From NCBI RefSeq assembly GCF_000687555.1, contig NZ_JHWJ01000002.1:62001-126000 (forward strand): a stretch of 64,000 nt of DNA, given 5' to 3'. The position numbers and the translations under genes are program-made. Shown here piece after piece: positions 42,430 through 51,274 of the stretch. The DNA is from [Clostridium] aerotolerans DSM 5434 (GTDB lineage: Bacteria; Bacillota; Clostridia; Lachnospirales; Lachnospiraceae). The first letter of the stretch is position 1, and each line of letters begins with the position of its first letter. A model generated the notes under the pieces. The model was given only the letters and a program-made list of their open reading frames with translations, searched no databases and was not told where the DNA came from.

Positions 42430-44613
42430 TTAGTTCTTCTGCATCATCAGCTGTGCAGTTACCAGATTGTAATAGATGCCTTTCTTTTTCATTAATTCCA
42501 TATGGGTACCGGATTCTGCAATCCGGTGCCTGTCAATGACAATTAATCTGTCTGCATCCTTTAATGTGGAGAGCCTGTGAGCAATGGCAAAGGTGGTTCT
42601 GCCGTTTGTCAGTCTTTTAAGTGCCTTTTGAATGAGATATTCATTTTCCGTATCCAGGCTTGCTGTCGCCTCATCCAAAATAAGAATCTTCGGATCATTT
42701 AAAATTGCCCTTGCAATTGCCACCCTCTGCCTTTCTCCTCCGGAAAGATTGTGACCCTTTTCTCCCACATAAGTTTGATAGCCATCAGGAAGACCACAGA
42801 TGAAATCATGTGCATTTGCCATTTTGGCCGCCCGGATAATTTCTTCATAAGAAGCCTCTGGTCTTGCAAACCGTATATTGTTTAAAATGGTACCTGAAAA
42901 AAGAAAGGTCTCCTGCAAAACAACTCCGATCTGAGAATGGTAATCGGAAAGGCGTATATCCATAATATTTTCCCCATCCACTCGTATTTCCCCGTCGTCC
43001 ACCTCATAGAGATGCATCACAAGATTGATGAGTGTGGATTTTCCTGTGCCTGAAGCCCCTACGATTCCAATCATCTCTCCCTGCTTTACCTTAAAATCAA
43101 TCTGCTCGATGACGGGTTCATATGATTTGTAACCAAAGGATGCATGATGAAATTCCACGTTTCCCTGTATCTCATGATATTTGGCATTTTCATGGTCAAA
43201 GATCTGAGGCTCCTGCTTTAATACATCTCCGATTCGTTCCATACTTGTAACCATATTCATGAGCATTCGCGGCATATTGGTCAGCCATCCTATGTACGTA
43301 TACAGGAGAGTGGTGTAGGTGATAAACTGAAACAGCCTGCCTGGAGTCATTCTACCGTTTAATACGGATATTCCTCCAAAATAAATAACAAGGTAGACAC
43401 CTGCTTCAAGGACAAAACCAATGAAGGGATACACCGTTGCAAAAAATACTTCATTGCTTCTTTGCACCTTAGCAAACTCTTCTGTATTCTTGTCGAAATA
43501 CTCTGCTTCCCGTTCCTCCTGTCCATAGGATTTTACCACTGCCATTCCGGAAATTACATCCTGAAGCCCACTGCTTACTTTGTCAGCTTTTTCCCCCTGC
43601 ATATGAAATCTTGTTCTGATATATTTTCGCAACGACAGGGAAAACACCATGGCAGCCGGAGCAAATAAAAATGCCAGCAATGCCAGTTTCCAGTCCAGAA
43701 TCAGCATCAGCAGAACATCTGCGATAAAAAGAATAATGATCGTGAACAAATTACAGAAGGTTTCTCCCATGAAGTCTCTTACTCTTCCTGTATCATAAAG
43801 GATTCGGTTCATCAGCTCTCCCGGACTTCTTTCAGTGATAAAGGAAAGTGACAAAAGCTGTATTTTAACATAAAGCTTTTCCCGAAGTCCGGCACTGATT
43901 CTTGAGCCAAGCTTTGAGCAAAGATAGGATTTCCCTGCATTGATAAATACAATACCAAGGCTCATGATGAACATAAGGCTTAAGCAAAGCACTGCCTGTT
44001 TCACATTGCCTTTGTTCCCAATTAGAACATCATCCATCAGGCGCTGCTGAATGGCAGGATTTGCCAGAGTTACTGCCGTTGCAGATAACATTAGTAGAAC
44101 AATAACTACAAAAAGTTTCCACTGCGGTTTTATAAGCATTAAAAAATCAGACACCAGTCCTTCCTTTTTTCCTGCACACTTGGGGCATTCCCTGGTTCCC
44201 GGTAATGCTCTTTTGCAAATCAGACAGGCGGTCTCGTATTCGCGGCTGATCACCCGTTCCTTTTCCCCTCGCTGCAAAAGCAGACAGCCTCTGGTGATAT
44301 AGGAATACCTGGTCAGATGCTTTGCGGAATACCTGCCCAGGAATTCCTCTTTTCCATCCTTTACTACATAGAGAATACCACTTGAAATCTGAGGCTCACC
44401 TACTACTTTCTCAAGCTCCGAAAGCCGGTACGCTTTGGTACAGCTGCCCTCCTCTAATAGAAGTATCCTTAGATTGGTGACTACCGTATAGGAATTATCT
44501 CTGAAACTCCCCTCCCGGTCTAAATCCAGGGGAAAGCAGTAATAGATTTCTTCCCCACGGGCCAATGAGAGGAGCTCTTTATTTTTATCTGTTAATTGAT
44601 ACAAAAGTTCCAA
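42430..44613 (-). CDS. ABC exporter (permease plus ATPase) with N-terminal regulatory domain and zinc ribbon
   Basis: This 727-residue protein has an N-terminal beta-rich domain (about 1-125) and a zinc ribbon (CLICKRALPGTRECPKC, near 130). Six transmembrane helices of the type-1 exporter fold follow (about 155-445). The ATPase has Walker A GASGTGKST (near 525), signature LSGGERQR (near 630) and Walker B ILILDEATASLD. The domain arrangement is shared with the 45175 protein, so the two probably form a heterodimer. TTG is the start, five bases after GAGGAGG. Substrate unknown; the DUF1854 gene between the two suggests a dedicated three-part system. Confidence 0.83.
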   Translation of the reverse strand: MELLYQLTDKNKELLSLARGEEIYYCFPLDLDREGSFRDNSYTVVTNLRILLLEEGSCTKAYRLSELEKVVGEPQISSGILYVVKDGKEEFLGRYSAKHLTRYSYITRGCLLLQRGEKERVISREYETACLICKRALPGTRECPKCAGKKEGLVSDFLMLIKPQWKLFVVIVLLMLSATAVTLANPAIQQRLMDDVLIGNKGNVKQAVLCLSLMFIMSLGIVFINAGKSYLCSKLGSRISAGLREKLYVKIQLLSLSFITERSPGELMNRILYDTGRVRDFMGETFCNLFTIIILFIADVLLMLILDWKLALLAFLFAPAAMVFSLSLRKYIRTRFHMQGEKADKVSSGLQDVISGMAVVKSYGQEEREAEYFDKNTEEFAKVQRSNEVFFATVYPFIGFVLEAGVYLVIYFGGISVLNGRMTPGRLFQFITYTTLLYTYIGWLTNMPRMLMNMVTSMERIGDVLKQEPQIFDHENAKYHEIQGNVEFHHASFGYKSYEPVIEQIDFKVKQGEMIGIVGASGTGKSTLINLVMHLYEVDDGEIRVDGENIMDIRLSDYHSQIGVVLQETFLFSGTILNNIRFARPEASYEEIIRAAKMANAHDFICGLPDGYQTYVGEKGHNLSGGERQRVAIARAILNDPKILILDEATASLDTENEYLIQKALKRLTNGRTTFAIAHRLSTLKDADRLIVIDRHRIAESGTHMELMKKKGIYYNLVTAQLMMQKN

Positions 44614-44624
44614 GGCAGCCTCCT

Positions 44625-45167
44625 CTATAAAAACAGATCCAGTTTTCTGCGCTCTGCGGGTGTAAGCCGCCCTACATCCGGTATTTCAAAGCGGTTCTCA
44701 TCAATATCTGAGAGAAGAATCCGTTCTTCCGTCAGATGAACCACTGCATTTCCTCCCATTTGGATTGTGAATCTGCACTCTCCATGATCCGTGATGACGT
44801 CCCAGTAAGCAAACCCATATTCTTCCTTAACCGATCGGATTTTAGTAATAACAGGTGTAAAGTACCGCAGGTTCAGCTGCTCCCTTAAAAGCTTAATCGT
44901 TTCTTTTTCCATATCTTCTAAATCTTCTATGATTCCAATTTCTTTTGACTTATCTCCTACGGAGCGGACGGACAAAAACCGGTCCTTCTCCATAAATGGG
45001 AACATTCGCATCACCTGGATTCTTAAATAGGATTCCTCTCCCACGGAAAGACTTACAAATCCTCCCTCTGTCCTTTTAAATACAGTATTATGTTTTGTCA
45101 GGTAACGGATCTTAAGCATCTCTTCTGTTTCCCGTTCCATCTGACTCAAGTTAAACTCTTCTGGCAT
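44625..45167 (-). CDS. DUF1854 protein accompanying ABC exporters
   Basis: This 180-residue soluble protein matches DUF1854, best recognised by IGIIEDLEDMEKETIKLL and REQLNLRYFTPVI near residue 80. A following beta region (YGFAYWDVITDHGECRF) and the C-terminal LTPAERRKLDLFL add support. The family is known to be encoded with ABC exporter genes, in other bacteria near cyanophycin genes, but its activity is unknown. The gene lies between the two exporter genes with 7- and 11-base gaps. The GGAGGG SD is inside the end of the upstream gene. Confidence 0.8.
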   Translation of the reverse strand: MPEEFNLSQMERETEEMLKIRYLTKHNTVFKRTEGGFVSLSVGEESYLRIQVMRMFPFMEKDRFLSVRSVGDKSKEIGIIEDLEDMEKETIKLLREQLNLRYFTPVITKIRSVKEEYGFAYWDVITDHGECRFTIQMGGNAVVHLTEERILLSDIDENRFEIPDVGRLTPAERRKLDLFL

Positions 45168-45174
45168 TTTTCTC

Positions 45175-47481
45175 TCATCCCTCCGAACATGGCAAGTGTT
45201 CTATCGTTAATGCCTTTGTTTGTAATTCCAACAGTTTATAATAGGTCCCATGCAGTTTAAAAAGTTCGTCTCTGGTCCCCTGCTCCGTAATTTTCCCCTG
45301 TTCAATCACCACCAAATAATCTGCGTCCCGCAGCGTGGAAAGCCGGTGAGCAATAGAAATTGTAGTTCTGCCCTTTACCAGGTAGTTGATAGATTTTTGA
45401 ATCAGGCGTTCCGTTTCCGTATCAACGGAAGCAGTGGCCTCATCCAAAATAAGAATCTTCGGATTTGCAAGAATTGCTCTTGCAATGGAGATCCGCTGCC
45501 GTTCCCCGCCGGAAAGCTCCCGCCCGGAGGCACCGATTCTCGTATCGTAAGCATCCGGCATCCCCATGATGAACTCATGAGCTCCGGCAAGCTTTGCTGC
45601 ACGGAATATCTCCATTCGTCCTGCCTCTGGTTTTCCATATGCGATGTTATCTGCTACCGTCCCCATAAATATATACGTTTCCTGTGATACCATAGCTACG
45701 TTTTTACGCAGATCATGAAAGCAGATTTTTTTAATGTCAATTCCGTCAATTGTAATCTGCCCTTCCACGGGATCATAAAGTCTGGAAATCAGGTTCACAA
45801 TCGTGGTTTTTCCAGCTCCAGAGCGTCCCACGATACCCAGCATGCTGCCTGCTGGAATTTTAAGCGTAATATCCTTTAATACCGTTTTGTTTTCTGTATA
45901 TCCAAACGTGACATTTTGAAGAGAAATATCTCCTTTTGGTTTCTCCAGTCTCAGGGCATCCGGAGCCTCTTTTACCTCCGGTATGGCGTCCATGATCTCG
46001 AACATTCTCTTTGCACTATTCATACTATCTGCCCATTGGTTATACACTCTCGCAAAAAATCCCATAGGTCCACGAAGCTGTCCCACGTAGCCTGTAAATG
46101 TAATCAGCGTTCCCAGATTCATATTTTTACCGCTCATCAGAAAGTACACCCCAAGCCCCCAGACTGCAAAGGATGCGATCTCCTGGGCTCCGCCATAGAT
46201 GAGATGAAACGCATTTTGCTGACGGGAAATGGCAATTTCTGCATTTAAAAGCCCCTTGTTCGGCTCCTTATAGCGTTCTGCTTCCAACCGTTCCTGACCG
46301 AAGGATTTGATGACCCTTGCCCCGGTCAGATTATCATTTACAGTACTATTTACGGATCGCTCAGCCCGATGTCTTTTACCAAACAGCACCCAGATCCTGG
46401 GCCTAAGATACCAACTGATTGCAAAAAGGGCGGGAAACAAAAGAAGGGTCACGATGGTCATCTGCCAGTTAATTCGAACCATAACCGTCACAGAAGCAAG
46501 AATGATAAAACCATTGATGAGAATATATGGCGCACAGTCAAAATAGAACCCGGTGACCCGATCCGCGTCACTCATGACACGTGTCATCAGTCCACCGGTC
46601 TGCCTGTTTTTATAAAAACTGATGGAAAGCTTTCCCATAACACGGAAGATATCTTTTTCCATATTCCGGACAACTCCCGTTACCATTTGTGCCGTAAAAA
46701 CCCCTTGAATAATCTGCAGCAACAGGAGGGTTATTTTTACAGCCAGCATAGTAACCACAGCCAAAAACAGTGCTGTGACAAAATCCCCATGTGCGATTCC
46801 AAGCCTTATTAAAAAATCCTGGTTTTTTGCAAGAATCCGGTCATATAAAACCATACCAGTTAAGTAAGGCCATACCAGGTTGAGCCCAGCTCCTGCCAGA
46901 ATGCAGATTAACATCAGCACCAGCTTCAGGCGATATGGCTTAAAATATTTTGTCGCCCGAAGGAAGGCGGTCTTCCGGTTGGTGCATCTGGGACATAACC
47001 TGGTGGCAGAATCCGGATACATTCTTCCACATGTTGGACAATAGATTTCCTCTTCCACCTCAAAAGGACGTCCCTCCCAGGTCATAATCAGCCTGTGTAC
47101 CTGATGCTTACAGAAATTAGAAAAGGCGGCAATGCAGTAATCAATTCCCCGATACCGTATTGTCAATGTGCTGCATGCCACCTGGGGTTCTATAAACATG
47201 TTTTCTATATCCAGTACCTTATACTGACTGACTGTCCAATCTCTTTCCCAGTTCGCATACATTTCCCTGGTGGAGCCATAGCCTTTAAAGTAATGTACAC
47301 GCTCTGCTCTTTTTGTCTCCTGAAAGAAAAAAAGCATCTGCTCTGTAAGAATCACAAGCCCATCCCGGTAGCTGCCTTCCGGATCCATATCCGTTTCAGC
47401 CTTATATAATATCTGGCTTTCCGTGATTTCCTCCCGCATAAGAATTGCTTTTATTCCTTCTGGAATCTTTAATTGCTTCAT
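45175..47481 (-). CDS. ABC exporter (permease plus ATPase), partner half-transporter
   Basis: This 768-residue protein is built like the 42430 protein: a beta-rich N-terminal domain (about 1-150), a zinc ribbon (YCPTCGRMYPDSATRLCPRC, near 160), six exporter helices, and an ATPase with Walker A GRSGAGKTT, signature LSGGERQR and Walker B ILILDEATASVD. Both halves have intact nucleotide sites as far as I can see. It overlaps the upstream GH43 gene by four bases (ATGA), so it is translationally coupled to glycan degradation. Export of a sugar product or of an antimicrobial are both possible. Confidence 0.83.
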   Translation of the reverse strand: MKQLKIPEGIKAILMREEITESQILYKAETDMDPEGSYRDGLVILTEQMLFFFQETKRAERVHYFKGYGSTREMYANWERDWTVSQYKVLDIENMFIEPQVACSTLTIRYRGIDYCIAAFSNFCKHQVHRLIMTWEGRPFEVEEEIYCPTCGRMYPDSATRLCPRCTNRKTAFLRATKYFKPYRLKLVLMLICILAGAGLNLVWPYLTGMVLYDRILAKNQDFLIRLGIAHGDFVTALFLAVVTMLAVKITLLLLQIIQGVFTAQMVTGVVRNMEKDIFRVMGKLSISFYKNRQTGGLMTRVMSDADRVTGFYFDCAPYILINGFIILASVTVMVRINWQMTIVTLLLFPALFAISWYLRPRIWVLFGKRHRAERSVNSTVNDNLTGARVIKSFGQERLEAERYKEPNKGLLNAEIAISRQQNAFHLIYGGAQEIASFAVWGLGVYFLMSGKNMNLGTLITFTGYVGQLRGPMGFFARVYNQWADSMNSAKRMFEIMDAIPEVKEAPDALRLEKPKGDISLQNVTFGYTENKTVLKDITLKIPAGSMLGIVGRSGAGKTTIVNLISRLYDPVEGQITIDGIDIKKICFHDLRKNVAMVSQETYIFMGTVADNIAYGKPEAGRMEIFRAAKLAGAHEFIMGMPDAYDTRIGASGRELSGGERQRISIARAILANPKILILDEATASVDTETERLIQKSINYLVKGRTTISIAHRLSTLRDADYLVVIEQGKITEQGTRDELFKLHGTYYKLLELQTKALTIEHLPCSEG

Positions 47482-49022
47482 AGCTGTTCTCCGTTATAAT
47501 ATTTGAAATCATGAAATACGGCAGTTCCACCTGTATTACTTGTGGAATATAAAAACAATCCGTATCGGCAGCCTGTAAAATGGTCCAGTTTAAAGACCAG
47601 ATGCTGATTTCCAGCAAGATTCCACTGGTTGTTCTGCTTATAATAAAATTCCGCCATATCCTTCATATCCCGGAAATCTGCTTTTATTTTAAGTGAAACC
47701 GAATCTCCTTCTATAGGAACCCGGTAACATTCCATTCCCGGCATACAATCCAGTGAAAGATCGCTAAGTGAGGTATCTTCCATTCTTCTGCTCCACATCA
47801 CCAGATAATAGCATCCGGTCGCTCTGGTAACGCCCACCAGACCATAACACCCCTGCAGCGCACATATCCCTGCATAATCTCCATTCTGTAATTCACTCAC
47901 ATCTAAGGTCACTTCTGCACTGCTGACAGGATACATCATCCTTTGAGTCAGGGTATTGACCGCCTGTGTCAAATTGATACTGATTTTTCCCGTCTTTATT
48001 GCCAACCCGTTGTTATCGGTCCTCCACCACAGGCTGTCATTGGGTTCATGATTCCACTGCCACACATTTATAAGCTCTGGCTTTCCATTTTCATCTTTTT
48101 TTCCGGTAAAAAATCCGGATGCATACAAAGGCTTATACTCATAATCAGGCCTTGTGCTTTCGATGTCAAAGTGTTGCGGCATCTTTTTGCAGTCTCCGAA
48201 AACCGGCCAGTCATGGTCCCAGGTAACAGGGACCAGAACCGGAATTCTACCCACAGCCCCATGATCCTGAAACAGTATCCCAAACCATTCTCCTTTTGGT
48301 GTACTTACAATTCCACCCTGGGCGACCCCCTGGTTATAAAAACCAATGTCATCGTCAAAAATGTCTCCGCCTTTGAATTCTCCCTCCAAATGATCCGACA
48401 GAAAGCAGGCCTGGGTTCTGCGCGCCATTCCATATTTCGGCCAGTGTATAACAAAAAGATAATATTTATCATGAATCCGATAAAAATGAGAACCCTCATA
48501 GCCCAGGTAAACATCTGCCTGCTCCTCAATCAGGATTCTGCACAATCCGTTCTTTTTGGGGGCTGTCAGCTCTTCATTCATCTCTGTCATATGAATCTGG
48601 TTCATTCCCCATATGATATATGTTTTTCCATGATCAAAAAACAACGAACCATGATGGTAAACTCCCTGTACATCATGCCTCTCCCAAGGCCCCTCTGCTT
48701 GATTGGCCGTAAAAAGGTAAGTCCTTCCTGTGTCATAGGCCGAAAAGCAGATATAGAATCTTCCTTCATGAAAACGAAGGCTGGCTGCCCACATCCCTCT
48801 TCCGTAGATATTCTGCTCCCCTTCCAGACACTGTGCCGGCGTACTGTCTAATCGGCGAAATACATAGGTAACGATTTCCCAATGTACAAGATCATAGGAT
48901 CTTAAAATTACACCTCCTGGAAAAAAGTGCATGGTCGTACTAACCATATAATAGGTATGCCCCACTCTGATTACATCAGGGTCTGGATAATCCGTTTTTA
49001 TAATAGGATTTATTTGGTCCAT
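47478..49022 (-). CDS. GH43-family protein with a changed catalytic-site residue
   Basis: This 514-residue protein is a clear paralogue of the 51275 enzyme: DYPDPDVIRVGHTYYMVSTT at 11-30, YGRGMWAASLR near 73, and a C-terminal beta-sandwich. The base Asp14 and the acid Glu176 (GYEGSHFY) are kept. The pKa-modulating Asp is His124 here (YHHGSLFFD), where the paralogue has YHDCSLFFD. The nucleotide sequence reads CATCAT without ambiguity. The enzyme may be weakened, altered in specificity or a binding protein. There is no signal peptide. It is third in the array after the GH36 gene; SD AGGGAG. Confidence 0.82.
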   Translation of the reverse strand: MDQINPIIKTDYPDPDVIRVGHTYYMVSTTMHFFPGGVILRSYDLVHWEIVTYVFRRLDSTPAQCLEGEQNIYGRGMWAASLRFHEGRFYICFSAYDTGRTYLFTANQAEGPWERHDVQGVYHHGSLFFDHGKTYIIWGMNQIHMTEMNEELTAPKKNGLCRILIEEQADVYLGYEGSHFYRIHDKYYLFVIHWPKYGMARRTQACFLSDHLEGEFKGGDIFDDDIGFYNQGVAQGGIVSTPKGEWFGILFQDHGAVGRIPVLVPVTWDHDWPVFGDCKKMPQHFDIESTRPDYEYKPLYASGFFTGKKDENGKPELINVWQWNHEPNDSLWWRTDNNGLAIKTGKISINLTQAVNTLTQRMMYPVSSAEVTLDVSELQNGDYAGICALQGCYGLVGVTRATGCYYLVMWSRRMEDTSLSDLSLDCMPGMECYRVPIEGDSVSLKIKADFRDMKDMAEFYYKQNNQWNLAGNQHLVFKLDHFTGCRYGLFLYSTSNTGGTAVFHDFKYYNGEQL

Positions 49023-49040
49023 ATTTTCTCCCTTTATAAG

Positions 49041-51239
49041 CTAACTCTGGGCGGTCAAATGAATCAGACTTCCAAAGCAGTCTCCACCGGCCCATGGTGT
49101 ATGAATGCGATAGCCTCCATACATCAGTTCTTCTCCCATATAGGAACGTTTTTCGCCCTCAATCTCATAGTTTCTATCCGGATGTAAACCTTTGAATCGA
49201 ATCGTATGTACAAATTCTCCCGGATGAAGCAATACATGCACAAAGGAAATGATTGCTTCTTCTTTATCCTTTGACACTACCATGTAACAATCATATACGC
49301 CATTTGCGGCATAAGAAGCGATACGGTAATAATCCCCCTGCCGCACCAAATCATTATATTTATGATACATCGCGATTTGCTCCGGAATCTGGATGCGATC
49401 CTCCCTGGAGAGCTTTGTCACATCAAGCTCATATCCAAAGGTGCCTGCTAGCGCTATCTGCCCTCTTGTTTTAAATGGTGTTACACGCCCCGTGATATGA
49501 TTGGGACAGTCACTGACATGAGCTCCCATGCAGGACAAAGGATACAACAATGCAGTTCCTTCCTGAATCATCAGGCGTTCCAGGGCATCTGTATTATCGG
49601 AAGTCCACACCTGTGGACCATAATACAGCATTCCCGGATCAAAACGTCCGCCCCCGCTGGAACAGTTCTCAAGAAGCAGATATGGAAATTCCTTTAAAAG
49701 CCGATCCTGCAGCTGATATACCCCGAGAACATACCGGTGCATCACTTCTCCCTGTCGATCCGAGGGCAGGCCATAGCTTCCGATATCCGCCAGTGTCCGG
49801 TTCATATCCCATTTTACATATTCGATATGAGCGCTGTGCAGTACCTTTGAGATCATATCATAAACAGCGTCCACTACTTCCTGTCTTGATAAATCCAGAA
49901 CATACTGACTTCTTCGAAGAGACGGTTTTCTCCCTGGTACAGCGATGGCCCAGTCAGGATGGGCACGGTATAATTCTGAATCCAGAGACACCATCTCCGG
50001 CTCCATCCATATTCCAAATTTCATGCCCAGAGCATGAACCTCACTTACCAGATGGGATAGTCCTCCCGGCAGCTTTTCTTCATTTACAAACCAGTCCCCC
50101 AGAGAACTGGTATCATCATTGCGCACTCCAAACCAGCCATCGTCCACAACCAGCATCTCGATACCGTCTGCTGCCGCTTCTTTCGCAATGGAAAGGAGCT
50201 TTTCTGTATTAAAATTAAAATATGTTGCCTCCCAATTATTTAAAAGAATGGGACGTTTTTTATCCCGATACTCTCCCCGGATCAAGTGTTTCCGGTATAA
50301 GTCATGAAATGTTCGGGTCATTCCGCCAATTCCCTGCCTGCTGTAGACAAGCACGGCCTCTGGTGCCTGAAATTCCTCCCCGGGGTTAAGCTTCCATAAA
50401 AAGTCCTCCGGGTGTATTCCCATGATAAAGCGCAGTCCTCCTGATGGTTCCAGGGCGGTCTGGGCTAAAAAATTGCCTGAGTATACAAAATTCATCCCAT
50501 AGATTTCTCCCTGATCTTCCTCTGCCCCATGTGATGCCAGGGCCATAAAAGGCTGCGACTGATGCCCTGTTTTCCCGCAGATAGAATGTACACGATGAGT
50601 TCCCATACGAAGAGGATACCGATTGATTCTGCACTCTCTGGCCCAATCCCCATGAAGCGTAATGAGATCAAAATTCCTGTTATCCATATCAAGGGATGCG
50701 CTAAGTACCTTGGTTAAGAAGATTTCCTCCTCCCCCATGTTCACAATTCGAACACTTCTGGTCATTGCATCCACATTCTCAAATACCGTGTAGAGCAGAA
50801 TGACTTGCAGCCTTAAAAACGAGTCTTCGCACACCAGCTCCAAAGTAACGCATTCATCCTTTTCGCCAAAGGTTGCAGGCAGACCGTTTAGCTCCGGCTT
50901 CCCTGAATAAATCCGATGCTTTATGTAGGAAAGCTTCAGAGCTGTATGTCCGCTCTTTGTCCGTATCCCAATTGCCGATTCCCGATAATCACCAATTCCG
51001 CCAGTGGGATATTCCTTTGGAAATCCACCCAGAAAGTTCAGTCGGTCTGCAGCCATCTCATCTGCTGCATATGCCGGCTCTCCTAACCCCATTAAATAAA
51101 CCAGTCTATGACTTTTCATCTTTCTTCCATAATAGATGTGAGTCACAAACTTTTCTTCCCCGATAATACCAATCATATAGCTGGTATTTGGAGTATCCAG
51201 TTTAAAAACCTGATCCTCCTCAAAATACTCAATTGCCAC
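49041..51239 (-). CDS. Alpha-galactosidase, glycoside hydrolase family 36
   Basis: This 732-residue enzyme has the GH36 layout: an N-terminal beta-sandwich (about 1-320), a TIM barrel and a C-terminal beta domain. The nucleophile Asp is in YVKWDMNR near residue 478. The acid/base Asp is in WTSDNTD near 547. The LLVVDDGWFG-type strand appears as EMLVVDDGWFGVRND near 345. It releases terminal alpha-galactose from oligosaccharides in the cytoplasm (no signal peptide). The start is GTG, eight bases after GAGGAGGG. Its position between two GH43 genes suggests a substrate carrying alpha-galactosyl groups, or a galactomannan/raffinose component. Confidence 0.9.
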   Translation of the reverse strand: MAIEYFEEDQVFKLDTPNTSYMIGIIGEEKFVTHIYYGRKMKSHRLVYLMGLGEPAYAADEMAADRLNFLGGFPKEYPTGGIGDYRESAIGIRTKSGHTALKLSYIKHRIYSGKPELNGLPATFGEKDECVTLELVCEDSFLRLQVILLYTVFENVDAMTRSVRIVNMGEEEIFLTKVLSASLDMDNRNFDLITLHGDWARECRINRYPLRMGTHRVHSICGKTGHQSQPFMALASHGAEEDQGEIYGMNFVYSGNFLAQTALEPSGGLRFIMGIHPEDFLWKLNPGEEFQAPEAVLVYSRQGIGGMTRTFHDLYRKHLIRGEYRDKKRPILLNNWEATYFNFNTEKLLSIAKEAAADGIEMLVVDDGWFGVRNDDTSSLGDWFVNEEKLPGGLSHLVSEVHALGMKFGIWMEPEMVSLDSELYRAHPDWAIAVPGRKPSLRRSQYVLDLSRQEVVDAVYDMISKVLHSAHIEYVKWDMNRTLADIGSYGLPSDRQGEVMHRYVLGVYQLQDRLLKEFPYLLLENCSSGGGRFDPGMLYYGPQVWTSDNTDALERLMIQEGTALLYPLSCMGAHVSDCPNHITGRVTPFKTRGQIALAGTFGYELDVTKLSREDRIQIPEQIAMYHKYNDLVRQGDYYRIASYAANGVYDCYMVVSKDKEEAIISFVHVLLHPGEFVHTIRFKGLHPDRNYEIEGEKRSYMGEELMYGGYRIHTPWAGGDCFGSLIHLTAQS

Positions 51240-51274
51240 TTGATTCCCTCCTCACTCATTTAAATCCCCATTTG

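Noticed and set aside
47943-48851. 302-codon plus-strand frame
   Set aside because: It is antisense to the GH43 gene, has no SD, and has no recognisable domain.
49550-50212. 220-codon plus-strand frame
   Set aside because: It is antisense to the alpha-galactosidase catalytic domain and its Pro/His/Ser-rich composition is typical of shadow frames.
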